From Oligoflexus sp. (lineage in GTDB: Bacteria; Bdellovibrionota_B; Oligoflexia; Oligoflexales; Oligoflexaceae): a DNA stretch of 62,033 nt. The number at the start of each line of letters is the position of its first letter. The stretch's first letter is position 1. Both the position numbers and the translations under genes were made by a program. Shown here piece after piece: positions 1 to 8,565 of this stretch. The notes under the pieces were generated by a model. It did not search any database. It was not told where the DNA came from and saw nothing but the letters and a program-made list of their open reading frames with translations. Location of the stretch: contig NZ_DASTAT010000042.1 in assembly GCF_035712445.1 (NCBI RefSeq), positions 1-62,033 on the forward strand, given 5' to 3'.

Positions 1-640
1 CCACCAGAAACCCAAAGCCATTCTGCTCACAGGCTTGAAACACAGCATTATTGCAGTAACCCGAATCCGCTCGCAAAAGAGGCCGGCGGCGAACCGCTTG
101 TCGTGGGAGGTGGCGAGCCACCTCACTGATCACAAAGGGAGCATCATCGGCGGTGAACGCATTGCCTTCACGCACATTCAGGTAGTGGAGGAAACCTTTC
201 TGATCAAACACTTCAATGGAATCCAGGCCCCACCCGTTTTTGCAGTTATAGGCCAGACCCTTCATCTTCACACCATACTGCTCATGACCCGTCGAATCGA
301 TATCCAATATCAAACGCTCCGCAGAACCGCTGCGGAGATGGAATTCCCCGGCCACGCGACAAAGATCCTGATTCAATCGCTCCAGATGAAATCCAGAAAA
401 TTTGCGCAGATAATCACCTTAGCTCGTCGAGCTCCCAAGCCTGCCATTGACCTCGCGGAACATCGGATCGCAGCGAAGCCTTTCCATTTCCTCAAGATCA
501 GGATCCTGCCTGAAGCAGCCCCCTCCATGGGACTGATGCTGAACGATTTACGCTCCTTTGGCCTGACTTTAAATCCGGCAAACTGTAGATTTTTACCCTG
601 GGGTGAAACGGGAATGACGACTGAATGACAATAGAGATAA
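1..640 (-). pseudogene. Decayed IS1380-like DDE transposase, cut by the window edge
   Basis: Read on the minus strand, this stretch encodes recognisable blocks of an IS1380-type DDE transposase. There is a helical N-terminal part (LEEMERLRCDP), then GDYLRKFSGFHLERLNQDL, then the first catalytic block LILDIDSTGHEQYG and the second block RADSGYCNN. An in-frame TAA (complement of 419-421) interrupts the chain just before GDYLRKF, and the N-terminal third is in other frames or missing. The gene is therefore non-functional. The part with the third catalytic acid lies beyond base 1. No terminal inverted repeat or target duplication is visible on the right. It marks the left end of an accessory region with a toxin-antitoxin pair and DUF4143 ATPases. 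Confidence 0.75.
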
Positions 641-1049
641 TGTCTCGTCAGGACGGCAAGGAGGAGTTTCGGGGATCTAGGATTATATTTGAATCCCCAT
701 ACTTGCTTGCCATTGCAGATTCGCTGTTCATCGCCCATCGTGTGATTTTTCTAAATGATTTCAGAAAATTGACCATTAATCGGTATAACTTTAATCAGTC
801 AACTATCTGATTTTAATACATAAAGCATGACCAGAAGCTGGCTCAACCAATCACCCACTGATCCCTAAAGGACAGTGAGCGAAGAGCGTTGCGGCGGGCC
901 CTCGCTCAAGCTTGAGGCCCAAATGTCTGCCATTTGCCAGTGCAAACTTCGAATGTCACACATGTTTCCAACGATCCTCTTTACTCGGGATCGGTAGTCT
1001 AAAGTCTACGTCGCTAGCCAACAGGAGTGCGGACATTTTTGTGAGTAAA
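641..1049. other. Intergenic region with no gene recognised
   Basis: No convincing reading frame, tRNA or repeat was found here. The stretch lies between the transposase remnant and the AT-rich operator/promoter region of the hipBA pair. It may contain eroded right-hand parts of the insertion element, but no terminal repeat could be identified. Confidence 0.4.
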
Positions 1050-1154
1050 ATCGAACAAAATTGTTTTTATTGATCAATTTTATGAACAAAATACCTTAAA
1101 CTCTAACCAATTTCGTGCTAAACTAAGAAATAAAAGACAAATTGTTCATAAAAT
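1050..1154. promoter_or_regulatory. Probable HipB operator/promoter region
   Basis: This AT-rich stretch directly before hipB has an inverted pair: ATTTTATGAACAA starting at 1077 and its mirror TTGTTCATAAAAT at 1142-1154. Extra GAACAAAA half-sites occur at about 1053 and 1156. HipB-type antitoxins repress their own operon through spaced inverted sites, so these are the natural candidates. The assignment is inference from position and symmetry. Confidence 0.5.
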
Positions 1155-1163
1155 AGAACAAAA

Positions 1164-1502
1164 ATGGAGATTATGACTAACATGGTGAACAAAGGGAAGA
1201 CAAAAGCCGTCCTTTTCCCAAAGGTCGTCCGGGCCCTCAAAATCACCGGGGAAAACATTCGTTTGGCTCGTCGTCGGCGACATTGGACAACGGAAAATCT
1301 TGCAGAAAGAGCAGGTATTGCGCGTGGAACCTTGGTCGCCATTGAGAAAGGCTCATCCAGTGTTTCCATAGGTCACTATGCATCTGTGCTTTTTGCGTTG
1401 GGATTGGCGGATGATCTTGCGCTATTGGCTGCAGATGATCCCGAAGGTCGTAAATTGCAGGATATCAAAACGCTCGCTGGCACACGCAAGGAAACATTAT
1501 GA
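1164..1502 (+). CDS. hipB: HipB-like antitoxin, XRE-family regulator
   Basis: A protein of up to 112 residues with one Cro/C1-type helix-turn-helix at about residues 30-85 (NIRLARRRRHWTTENLAERA followed by GIARGTLVAIEKG). This is the class of antitoxin paired with HipA kinases; it neutralises the toxin and represses the operon. The last codons overlap hipA by four bases (ATGA), indicating translational coupling. The start is uncertain: ATG codons at 1164, 1173 and 1182 are all in frame, and the only Shine-Dalgarno-like GGAG (1166-1169) would serve 1182 best. The AT-rich upstream repeats probably bind this protein. Family assignment rests on the HTH plus the adjacent hipA. Confidence 0.8.
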   Translation: MEIMTNMVNKGKTKAVLFPKVVRALKITGENIRLARRRRHWTTENLAERAGIARGTLVAIEKGSSSVSIGHYASVLFALGLADDLALLAADDPEGRKLQDIKTLAGTRKETL

Positions 1503-2746
1503 AAGTCGAGGCTCTTGTTTATGCATCCTGGTCGCCTCTGCCCGAGCCTCAACTCATGGGTGTACTGTCGGCGAGTTATCTCAAAGGAAAAGAAAACTTT
1601 TCATTTGAATTTGATAAGTCCTGGCTGCTCCGCAACAACAATCCCAGGCTTGATCCTGACCTACCTTTGGTGATGGGGAAAAGTTATCCACAAGGGAAAT
1701 CGCTCTTTGGCATCTTCTCAGATGCAGCTCCCGATCGATGGGGGCGTCGCCTGATGCTGCGAAGAGAAAAGATGATTGCGCGAAAAGAAGGACGCCCCGA
1801 ACGAACGCTCCTGGAACTCGATTTTCTTTTGGGTGTCGATGATTCTGGGCGAATGGGGGGACTTCGTTTTAAAAAGGATACATTTGGTCCGTTTTTGGAA
1901 GACGATCATAAGAGTCCCGCGCCCCCGATAGCAGATTTAAGAAAGCTAGAGAATGCGGCTCTCACACTGGAAAGAGATGATGAAGCCAAAATTGATGAGG
2001 CATTGGCCATCCTCTTCAGACCCGGCGCTTCCTTAGGTGGGGCGCGCCCCAAAGCCAATGTCGTGGATCCCTCAGGTGCGCTTTGGATCGCGAAATTTCC
2101 GAGTGCACGTGATGATATTGACGTTGGTGGCTGGGAGGAAGTTACGGCTTCGCTAGCCAGGGCGTGTGGGCTGAATACCGCAGAGTCCAAAGCGGTGAAG
2201 CTTGGTTCGAAGCATCACACGTTTCTAACCAAACGTTTTGATCGCGGTGAGAATAAAAAGCGATATGCTTACGCATCGGCCATGACGCTTTTGGGGAAAA
2301 AGGACGGAGAGAGCGAAGAAACCAGCTATCTGGACTTGGCCGAACTCATTATTTCCCAAAGCGGGACCCCCAAGGCACAACTTCACGAATTATGGAAGCG
2401 CATCGTCTTTTCCATACTTGTCTCCAATACGGATGATCATCTACGAAATCATGGATTCCTTTACAACTTCGATCACAAAGGGTGGGACCTGTCGCCGGCC
2501 TTTGATATCAACCCGATTCAGGGTGCCGTGGGATTGACTTTAACGATCGATGAGGACGACAGCTCATTGAGTCTGGAATGCGCACAATCGGTGGCTCCTT
2601 ATTTTCAAGTAAATCCAAGGGAAGCGGAAGATGTCATCCAACATTTCCATGCGGTTCGAAAAGGGTGGCGCATGCAGGCAAAGAAGCTAGGAATCAGACC
2701 TTCAGAGATTGAACTGATGGCTTCGGTATTCGATGCTGAGAGATAA
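1499..2746 (+). CDS. hipA: HipA-family serine/threonine kinase toxin
   Basis: A 415-residue protein of normal HipA length. Visible hallmarks are the N-terminal subdomain, the glycine-rich loop SLGGARPKANV (about 177-187), the catalytic segment SNTDDHLRNHG (about 310-320) and the metal-binding FDINP (about 334-338). Known HipA proteins phosphorylate aminoacyl-tRNA synthetases such as GltX and cause growth arrest; the target here is not known. It overlaps the antitoxin gene by four bases in the usual antitoxin-first order. All core kinase motifs look intact, so it is probably active. The position next to a transposase remnant suggests acquisition by transfer. Confidence 0.88.
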   Translation: MKVEALVYASWSPLPEPQLMGVLSASYLKGKENFSFEFDKSWLLRNNNPRLDPDLPLVMGKSYPQGKSLFGIFSDAAPDRWGRRLMLRREKMIARKEGRPERTLLELDFLLGVDDSGRMGGLRFKKDTFGPFLEDDHKSPAPPIADLRKLENAALTLERDDEAKIDEALAILFRPGASLGGARPKANVVDPSGALWIAKFPSARDDIDVGGWEEVTASLARACGLNTAESKAVKLGSKHHTFLTKRFDRGENKKRYAYASAMTLLGKKDGESEETSYLDLAELIISQSGTPKAQLHELWKRIVFSILVSNTDDHLRNHGFLYNFDHKGWDLSPAFDINPIQGAVGLTLTIDEDDSSLSLECAQSVAPYFQVNPREAEDVIQHFHAVRKGWRMQAKKLGIRPSEIELMASVFDAER

Positions 2747-2901
2747 AGTACAAAGTCTGGATACCTACGGATTACTTGCAATGAATTCAGAGCGCACCGC
2801 CCACTCCTTTGGCCTGACAGTTGGGCAGCAGACCACGCGCAAATATCCAGTAGGAGGGGCGTAGTTGGGCGGATGTAAGGGACATCTTGACGAGTATACT
2901 T

Positions 2902-4065
2902 TTACAGCGGCGCAGCCTTAAAAAAAGTGGTCATACCCTGCATCTGACTCAACCATTCAGGTGCAGATCTTATTTCGCAGCCATCTGCAAAAGTCTTTTC
3001 CTGATCCAGCTCGGCAACCAACTGAACCATAAGTACATTCTTTGTTGCAACTTCCTGGGCCAACCCGAAATTTGACGACCGCGCTCCATCACGCCATTTG
3101 CATTCAATAAGCGCGTGGACTCGGGTGCGATCGGCAATCACAAAGTCGATTTCGCGCCCATCTTTCTTACGCAAAAATTGGAGAGTCAGATCCTTTCCAA
3201 AAGAATCTTTCATAAAATCAAGCTCACTTTGCAGCGCAAGAGCAACCAGATTCTCAAAGCGAGCTCCCTCACTGCCTTCAACTCTAGCGATATCATAGAA
3301 GTAGAACTTTGGAGATTTGCTGATAACCTGGCTTTGCTTGTGCACATAGGGGGTGACACGAAACAAGACAAACAGACTTTCCAGGATTCCAAGCCAGCGC
3401 TTAATGGTCTTATCACTTACCTGAAGCGTGCGTGCTAGGGAACTATAAGAGACAGTCGACCCCACCTGCTGGGCTAAAAGGTAAATGAGCTGTTCGATTC
3501 CCTGGATGCTTGAAACGGTTTCCAAGTCCACCAGATCCTGGCGCAAAATGATGTCCAGATGCGTCGCTCGCCAGCGCTGATAGAAGATGGACGAACCGTC
3601 AAGATAAGGTTCGGGAAAGCCGCTGCAATTCATTAAGCGCATAAAGCTTTCCTGAGCCTGGAAGTTCTCTCCTACGCTTTTGAGTTCATTAAGAGTCAAG
3701 GGGTTCAGTCGATATTGAAAGTAGCGCCCAGCAAGCGAATCACCCACTTTTCGATAGGTATCAAGACGGGCACTCCCAGTCACAAAAAGCGAGGGCCCGT
3801 TCTTTTCTGTGTCATAGATGCCCTTAAGCCACTGTTTCCAACGTGACATCTTGTGCAGTTCATCGAATATTATAAGCTTCCGCTTACGATCCCAAGCAGC
3901 CTCTACTATAAGTTGTCGGTGCTCAGCTCGATCGAAGTTGAGATATTGGTAGTCGGAAGTGATCAGTTGACTCAAAGTGGTTTTGCCGACTTGACGTGGG
4001 CCACTAAGAAGCTGGATCTTTTTGCCAAAGTCTTGGGTCAGTATTTTTTGAATTCGACGTTGCAT
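2902..4065 (-). CDS. AAA+ ATPase with DUF4143 domain
   Basis: A complete 387-residue protein. It has Walker A GPRQVGKTT (about 22-30), Walker B LIIFDELHK (about 64-72) and a sensor-like VTGSAR, followed by a DUF4143 C-terminal region with a winged-helix-like stretch (SYSSLARTLQVSDKTIKRWL). Near the end, REIDFV and LIECKW are spaced like the core of a PD-(D/E)xK nuclease fold. The biochemical role of this abundant family is not settled. The gene starts about 35 bases from two tandem palindromes at 4100-4160, and a broken relative runs the opposite way on their other side. Family call is firm; function is unknown. Confidence 0.85.
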   Translation of the reverse strand: MQRRIQKILTQDFGKKIQLLSGPRQVGKTTLSQLITSDYQYLNFDRAEHRQLIVEAAWDRKRKLIIFDELHKMSRWKQWLKGIYDTEKNGPSLFVTGSARLDTYRKVGDSLAGRYFQYRLNPLTLNELKSVGENFQAQESFMRLMNCSGFPEPYLDGSSIFYQRWRATHLDIILRQDLVDLETVSSIQGIEQLIYLLAQQVGSTVSYSSLARTLQVSDKTIKRWLGILESLFVLFRVTPYVHKQSQVISKSPKFYFYDIARVEGSEGARFENLVALALQSELDFMKDSFGKDLTLQFLRKKDGREIDFVIADRTRVHALIECKWRDGARSSNFGLAQEVATKNVLMVQLVAELDQEKTFADGCEIRSAPEWLSQMQGMTTFFKAAPL

Positions 4066-4099
4066 AATTCCAACATATCCAGTGGGTTACAGGTGTCTC

Positions 4100-4160
4100 A
4101 ACTTTTTCGGACTGCAATCCGAAAAAGTTAGACTATTTCGGAATATACTCCGAAATAGTC
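4100..4160. promoter_or_regulatory. Two tandem perfect palindromes between divergent DUF4143 genes
   Basis: Palindrome 1 has arms AACTTTTTCGGA (4100-4111) and TCCGAAAAAGTT (4118-4129). Palindrome 2 has arms GACTATTTCGGA (4131-4142) and TCCGAAATAGTC (4149-4160). Both have 12-bp perfect arms, a 6-base centre and the same core TTTCGGA-N6-TCCGAAA. One base separates them. They sit upstream of both divergent ATPase genes, so they could be operator sites or DNA substrates of the encoded proteins. Confidence 0.7.
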
Positions 4161-4184
4161 TATTCGACAAGCCTTCGGGATCAC

Positions 4185-5084
4185 TGATGGGTCCCACTCA
4201 AAATGTCCCTGGGCGCTTCTTACTTCTTGGCTCAGCTTCTGTCGAACTGCTCCAGCAGAGTTCCGAATCGCTGGCTGGACGGATCGCCTATCATCAAGTG
4301 TTACCGTTCAACTGGAAGGAAATTCAGCAGGTAGCATCGACTGCTGGAGCCTCCATATTTCAAAGGGTATTGCAGCGTGCTGGATGTCCAGATAGCTTTC
4401 TTGCTCCTTCAGATGACTTATCATGGAGCTGGCGCGAGCAGTTTATCCAAACATTCCTGGAAAGAGACTTCGCTCTTTTGCAAATCAAAACACCCGCCAC
4501 GCAGATGAGGCGACTTTGGTTGATGTGTGCTCACTTTCATGGGCAAATTGTCAACTATTCAAAGATCGCCGGATCACTTGATGTAACTCATCCAACCGTC
4601 AAATCCTACATCGATACACTTTTATCTACTTTCATGATTCAACTTCTACAACCCTGGGAAGTAAACATCAAAAAGCGCCAGGTCAAATCACCTAAATATA
4701 TCTAAGAAATCCTGGGATTCTGGCTTCCCTTCTTGGCTTGCAGACCTTTGAAAGCCTCTATAGCCATCCGAGTTATGGAGCCTTCTGGGAAGGTTACGCC
4801 ATCGAGAACATTATTCAGCATCTTGGTATACGGGAACCGTCATTCGGGTTTTATCGTACTCACACCGGCGAGGAAATTGACTTGGTATGCCAGTATAACG
4901 GAAAACTCTAGGTCTTGAATTCAAAACAGGATCCCAACCTAAATTAGCAGAACACACCAGAAACACGCTCGACGAGATTGGAATTGATGAGTTCTACGTT
5001 GTAGTTCCAGACAGAGAAACATATCCAATACTTTCAGGACGAGGAAAAGTCATCAGTCTTGACAACGTGTTAAAGGAAATTTGA
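4185..5084 (+). pseudogene. Broken DUF4143 AAA+ ATPase
   Basis: The frame ending at 4705 encodes RFLLLGSASVELLQQSSESL, then a DUF4143-like body (NYSKIAGSLDVTHPTVKSYI). After a stop at 4703-4705 the homology continues in another frame (LLGLQTFESLYSHPSYGAFW, GEEIDLVCQYNGKL). It then shifts again to LGLEFKTGSQPKLAEH and ends in LDNVLKEI at 5084. The whole Walker A/Walker B N-terminal part is missing. This is a relic of the same family as the genes at 2902-4065 and 14607-15761, decayed by N-terminal loss and at least two frame disruptions. It may still transcribe from the palindrome region. Confidence 0.8.
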
Positions 5085-5188
5085 AAAGTCACTTTGATAG
5101 GCCAAATATTTATTCCTGACTCTTGCTTTGTCACTGGCTTTTACTCGCACCTTTTTACTATAAACAAGCTCTGATCTTTGGAGAGCTT

Positions 5189-6244
5189 ATGTCAAATTCA
5201 TCGCCTAAAAAGCAGCGTGCACGTTCAAGAGGACCAGCTTCAAAAAACATCAGTCACTGTACAAAGCTCGTCCTCGTGGATAGCGAACCCCTCCGCGAAA
5301 AAGTCTGGCGGGCTTATCAGACTGCACTTAGAAAATTTGATAAGGCGACGAGAGAACTGCACCAGTTTACGGAATCGGATCAGGATCGGTATAGGCTTTG
5401 GTATGAGGGGGAGTTTGGGCGAGAGATTGTGCAGCTGCAGAAGTCGCGTGGAGCCGTGGCGGAGTTGACGGACTGGATGGAGCAGATTGAGGCTTACGCG
5501 GAATATAAGGATGTGAGTCTGGGTGAAAGTTTGAGGATTTTGGAGGGGGTAAAGGGGAAGGAAAGGCTGGAGGAGTTTTGGTCGGAGGTGGTGCGGGAGA
5601 TTGAGGTTGAAGAGGAGCAGGAAAGAGAGGCGCGACGCGGGAGCAATCAGGGTCGAAGCAGGAAGAAAGTGGAAGAGGACTTTGAGAGGATTTTTGATGA
5701 GGCGAAAGAGGAGTTTTATGGGGGTGGGGTGAAGGAGAAGGAGGAGAGGGATGAGGGGCTCGAGAGGAGTTTGAAGGGGCTTTATCATAAGCTTGCGTTG
5801 AAGCTGCATCCAGATACGAATCCGAATCAGAGCGATGAGGAGAAGGAGCTTTTTCAGAGGGTGCAGGAGGCTTATCGGGATAGGGATTTGGAGGGGCTAG
5901 AGGAGGTTTGGAAGAGGGTTGAAGGGGGAGGTGAGGAGGTTTTTTCCTGGAAGACGGCGGCGATTGGGGAGATTATTCGGCGGAAGAAAGCTCTTGATTT
6001 GAGGAATAGGGATCTGGGGGCGGAGCTGAAGTATGCGAAGGTGCATCCGGCTTGGGAATTTTCGAAAACGTTTAAGAATAAGACGGCGCTTTCGAGTCTT
6101 AGGTTGAAGCTACGAAATGGTTTATTGAAAGAGCAGGCTCAGTTGGATGCTATTTGGCTCGAGCTGAATGAGCAGCTGCACGAGGTCGAGAGGGTTTCCC
6201 GCAGAACGGGGAAACGCGGGCCGAAAGTCAAACCTAAAAATTAA
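5189..6244 (+). CDS. J-domain (DnaJ-like) co-chaperone protein
   Basis: A 351-residue, highly charged protein. The central, mostly helical Glu/Arg-rich region (about 20-190) looks like coiled coil. A J-domain follows at about 192-245 (LYHKLALKLHPDTNPNQSDE), with the HPD tripeptide that stimulates DnaK-type Hsp70 ATPase. A further helical tail runs to the C-terminus. The start chosen is ATG 5189, which has GGAG at 5180-5183; an upstream in-frame ATG at 5123 lacks a ribosome site and would add a poor N-terminus. The middle is very rich in GAG/AGG codons compared with its neighbours. The client is unknown. Confidence 0.8.
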   Translation: MSNSSPKKQRARSRGPASKNISHCTKLVLVDSEPLREKVWRAYQTALRKFDKATRELHQFTESDQDRYRLWYEGEFGREIVQLQKSRGAVAELTDWMEQIEAYAEYKDVSLGESLRILEGVKGKERLEEFWSEVVREIEVEEEQEREARRGSNQGRSRKKVEEDFERIFDEAKEEFYGGGVKEKEERDEGLERSLKGLYHKLALKLHPDTNPNQSDEEKELFQRVQEAYRDRDLEGLEEVWKRVEGGGEEVFSWKTAAIGEIIRRKKALDLRNRDLGAELKYAKVHPAWEFSKTFKNKTALSSLRLKLRNGLLKEQAQLDAIWLELNEQLHEVERVSRRTGKRGPKVKPKN

Positions 6245-6360
6245 TCTCCACATTGAGACAGATTTGGTAGAAACGCGCATTTTTACGACTCACCAATAAT
6301 ATTGGAGAGATTAGCGCGCGTTCGCTAGAATAGAGCTGAGCTTTCATAGGAGGATGGTCC

Positions 6361-6930
6361 ATGTCCAAGACGATGAGCGGGACTCAGGTGGCTCCTGCGA
6401 ACGTGGGAATCGCGAATCCGGAGTCTGATGTCCTTTCGCTGATTATCACGCGTCCGGAGGATAAGGCGGATTGTCCCTTTTGGATCGGACTCTACAGGAA
6501 AGGGGGGGCGGGGGCTCGGGAAGTGTTTGCCCTCGAACGGATTGAGGATGTGTTTAAACTCCTCACGGAGCGCGGGCTCGATGAAAAGCAGGCCCTGATG
6601 CTCTCGGACAGCAGCGGTGAAGGCGTTCGGCAGTTTTATCTGGTGCCGGAAACGCTCTGCAAGAATGATCGGCAGGAGGCTAAAGGCCTTATCCTGAAAA
6701 CGATTGAGGCGCTGAAGCCTACTCGGATTGGCGTTTACTTTGGAATTGATGCGAAGAACCCTGAAGCCAGTCGAGCCATGCTCGAAGAGATCCTGATTGG
6801 GCTGGCGCGGACGGGGATTCGAGAGCTTTTTCTTTTCACCGGAAGTTTAGGGGTGAATACGGTCCTGAATGCTGCCCTGCGGGTGAAGCATGGACTGGCT
6901 GGAAGCAAAGAGCTGCAAGTCTTTCACTAA
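6361..6930 (+). CDS. Conserved hypothetical protein
   Basis: A 189-residue protein with no motif I recognise. It has no signal peptide or membrane segment and an alternating strand/helix character (IGVYFGIDAKNP, IRELFLFTGSLG), so it is probably cytoplasmic. The start is strongly supported by AGGAGG a few bases before ATG 6361. It stands alone on the plus strand, with about 110 bases before it and a long AT-rich gap after it. Confidence 0.75.
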   Translation: MSKTMSGTQVAPANVGIANPESDVLSLIITRPEDKADCPFWIGLYRKGGAGAREVFALERIEDVFKLLTERGLDEKQALMLSDSSGEGVRQFYLVPETLCKNDRQEAKGLILKTIEALKPTRIGVYFGIDAKNPEASRAMLEEILIGLARTGIRELFLFTGSLGVNTVLNAALRVKHGLAGSKELQVFH

Positions 6931-7387
6931 ATCGAATGAATGGCTTCACGCGTGATTTCATCTGTTCATAGGTATGCGGCTGTATGAGCCTTTGAAAAAG
7001 AGGCAAGGACGGAAAGCCATGCTCCGCATGATCTTGAAGCGACCCTTCGATCAGATGATCCATAGTTTCGAATATGATTATTATTTATACAGATTTCGGG
7101 CTTAAAAGACGTCAAAACGGATGTGAAATAAAGTTATCCACAGAAAAACGAAAAAGTTGTGGATAACTTAAATTTAAAAAAACTGACGCACAAAAAATGA
7201 CCAGAAAAAAACCTCGCGATCCTGCCTAATTTTTATACAAAAAAGCGTAGCAGAAAACTCATGGACACACTCTCTTCTGCGTCATAATTTCATTAGCATA
7301 ATGACGTATTTTGTCAAGCCTCGGCCTGGTGCACGATGGTTTTGGGAATTTCTGAAATTTATGCGTCAAAAAAGATGGGAGGATTCC
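6931..7387. other. AT-rich intergenic region with DnaA-box pair
   Basis: No gene was found. The stretch becomes clearly A+T rich from about 7075 and contains two perfect DnaA-box sequences in inverted orientation at 7131-7169. It is otherwise the leader of the SRPBCC gene at 7388. Confidence 0.5.
7131..7169. promoter_or_regulatory. Inverted pair of perfect DnaA boxes
   Basis: TTATCCACA at 7134-7142 and its complement TGTGGATAA at 7158-7166 both match the consensus DnaA box exactly. They form a 12-bp perfect inverted repeat (7131-7142 and 7158-7169) with a 15-base spacer, followed by A+T-rich sequence. No dnaA, dnaN or gyrB genes lie nearby, so this is more likely a DnaA regulatory or titration site than oriC. 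A plain hairpin is also possible. Confidence 0.5.
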
Positions 7388-7789
7388 ATGAGCTGGCCTG
7401 TACAGCATGTAAGCATCAGCATCAACCGCACGCCGGATAAGGTTTACGCCTATGCTGCCAAGCCTGAAAATTTACCCGAGTGGGCGGCGGGATTAAGCGG
7501 CAGCATTCGACGGGTGGGGGAAACCTGGGTCGCAGACTCGCCCATGGGTCAGGTGAAGATACGTTTTGCCCCCGAGAACAGCTTTGGGATTTTGGATCAT
7601 GACGTCACGTTGCCGAACGGGGAGGTCGTGCACAATCCCATGAGGGTTTTGCGCAATGATACGGAAAGTGAAGTGGTGTTCACGCTCTTTCAAAGACCGG
7701 GCATGTCGCTGGAGAATCTGCAAAGCGACGCCAATCAGGTGTTTGAGGATCTTTTGAAACTGAAGATGATTCTGGAAGAGAAGGATTAA
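7388..7789 (+). CDS. SRPBCC-family (polyketide cyclase/START-like) protein
   Basis: A 133-residue protein with the START/Bet v1-like opening SINRTPDKVYAYAAKPENLP, WAAGL, and a long C-terminal helix (LENLQSDANQVFEDLLKLK). Such proteins bind hydrophobic ligands in a cavity; no ligand can be named. ATG 7388 was chosen because GGGAGGA lies 5-8 bases before it; an in-frame ATG at 7301 has no ribosome site. The gene is convergent with the ArsR gene on the other strand, overlapping by four bases. A second SRPBCC gene lies beyond that regulator, so this may be a functional neighbourhood. Confidence 0.75.
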   Translation: MSWPVQHVSISINRTPDKVYAYAAKPENLPEWAAGLSGSIRRVGETWVADSPMGQVKIRFAPENSFGILDHDVTLPNGEVVHNPMRVLRNDTESEVVFTLFQRPGMSLENLQSDANQVFEDLLKLKMILEEKD

Positions 7790-8130
7790 CGGCCGTCTTC
7801 CAGAAAGGACTTCAAACGCACCAGGGCCTCATCCCATTGTCGGGCCATGCTCTGGAGGGCGTCCTGCGCTTCATCCAAGGGCTCGGGGTTCAATGTATAA
7901 AGACTCTCACGGCCCGACTTCATCTGCCGGACCAGGCCGACCTCCTCAAGCACGTGCAGATGCTTGGTGATGGCCTGACGCGTGACGTCGGAACCCTCGG
8001 TGAGTTTGGAAATGGAGCGCGGCTCCCCGTCGCCAAGTTGCCGGACGAGAGTGAGTCTGGTTTTATCGCCGAGGGCTGCAAAGACTTCGGCCTGGCGTTT
8101 GAGAGCGGCTTCACGGATTTTGCGTGACAT
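7786..8130 (-). CDS. ArsR-family transcriptional regulator
   Basis: A 114-residue winged-helix protein: AALGDKTRLTLVRQLGDGEP, then SISKLTEGSDVTRQAITKHL (recognition helix), then wing LYTLNPEPLDEA. It has no cysteine-rich metal site in the recognition helix, so it is not a typical metal sensor. It belongs to the group usually paired with AHSA1/SRPBCC genes. Its start overlaps the end of the upstream SRPBCC gene by 20 bases, so the two form a coupled operon. The two GCAAC-N6-GTTGC palindromes before that operon are its likely autoregulatory sites. Confidence 0.88.
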   Translation of the reverse strand: MSRKIREAALKRQAEVFAALGDKTRLTLVRQLGDGEPRSISKLTEGSDVTRQAITKHLHVLEEVGLVRQMKSGRESLYTLNPEPLDEAQDALQSMARQWDEALVRLKSFLEDGR

Positions 8131-8563
8131 AGTCCAACACGTTCTTCATTTGGATGTCCCAACCCTGCTCATTGCCGCGTCGTGCGTCGTCCCGGATGGC
8201 TGGACTGAGTTTCTCAAAACCGGATTCCGTGACCGTTAGCCGGGTTCCGCCCGGAATTTCCTCAAGCCGGAATTCGACCAGCTGCCAGGGCTCCTGACTC
8301 AAATCCACGGAGGCATTTTCGGTATACGGCGGCCAGAGGAAGGAAAAAAGTTTTTCCGGCTCCATTTTAAGGACCTTGGCCTCCCACTTGAGATGCTCGT
8401 AGCCAGGATAGGCCATGAATCCTGTGGACGTCTCGCCAATTCTGAACGGCTGATCAATCTTTGCGCGGAACCACTGACCAAATTCCCGGGAATCCGTAAG
8501 CGCCTTCCAGACGCGTGAGAGGGGAGCTTTGATGTCGATGGTGCGTTGAATTCTCTGTGTCAT
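8111..8563 (-). CDS. SRPBCC/AHSA1-family protein
   Basis: A 150-residue protein opening RTIDIKAPLSRVWKALTDSR and closing with helix GWDIQMKNVLDYV, the usual layout of Aha1-like/START proteins co-transcribed with an ArsR regulator. ATG 8563 was chosen because AGGAGG (complement of 8570-8575) lies six bases upstream. A TTG two codons earlier is in frame but lies inside that Shine-Dalgarno spacing. The ribosome site is embedded in the first of two operator-like palindromes, which suggests direct repression. The ligand or client is unknown. Confidence 0.85.
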   Translation of the reverse strand: MTQRIQRTIDIKAPLSRVWKALTDSREFGQWFRAKIDQPFRIGETSTGFMAYPGYEHLKWEAKVLKMEPEKLFSFLWPPYTENASVDLSQEPWQLVEFRLEEIPGGTRLTVTESGFEKLSPAIRDDARRGNEQGWDIQMKNVLDYVTQNP

Positions 8564-8565
8564 AG

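Noticed and set aside
5240..5809. Leucine- and proline-rich minus-strand frame opposite the J-domain gene
   Set aside because: It is the complement of the GAG/AGG-rich coding strand, which automatically gives a stop-poor Leu/Pro frame. The J-domain on the plus strand is clear.
7131..7169. Chromosomal replication origin
   Set aside because: Only two DnaA boxes are seen, with no dnaA/dnaN/gidA neighbours and no cluster of 13-mer type repeats, so oriC is not claimed.
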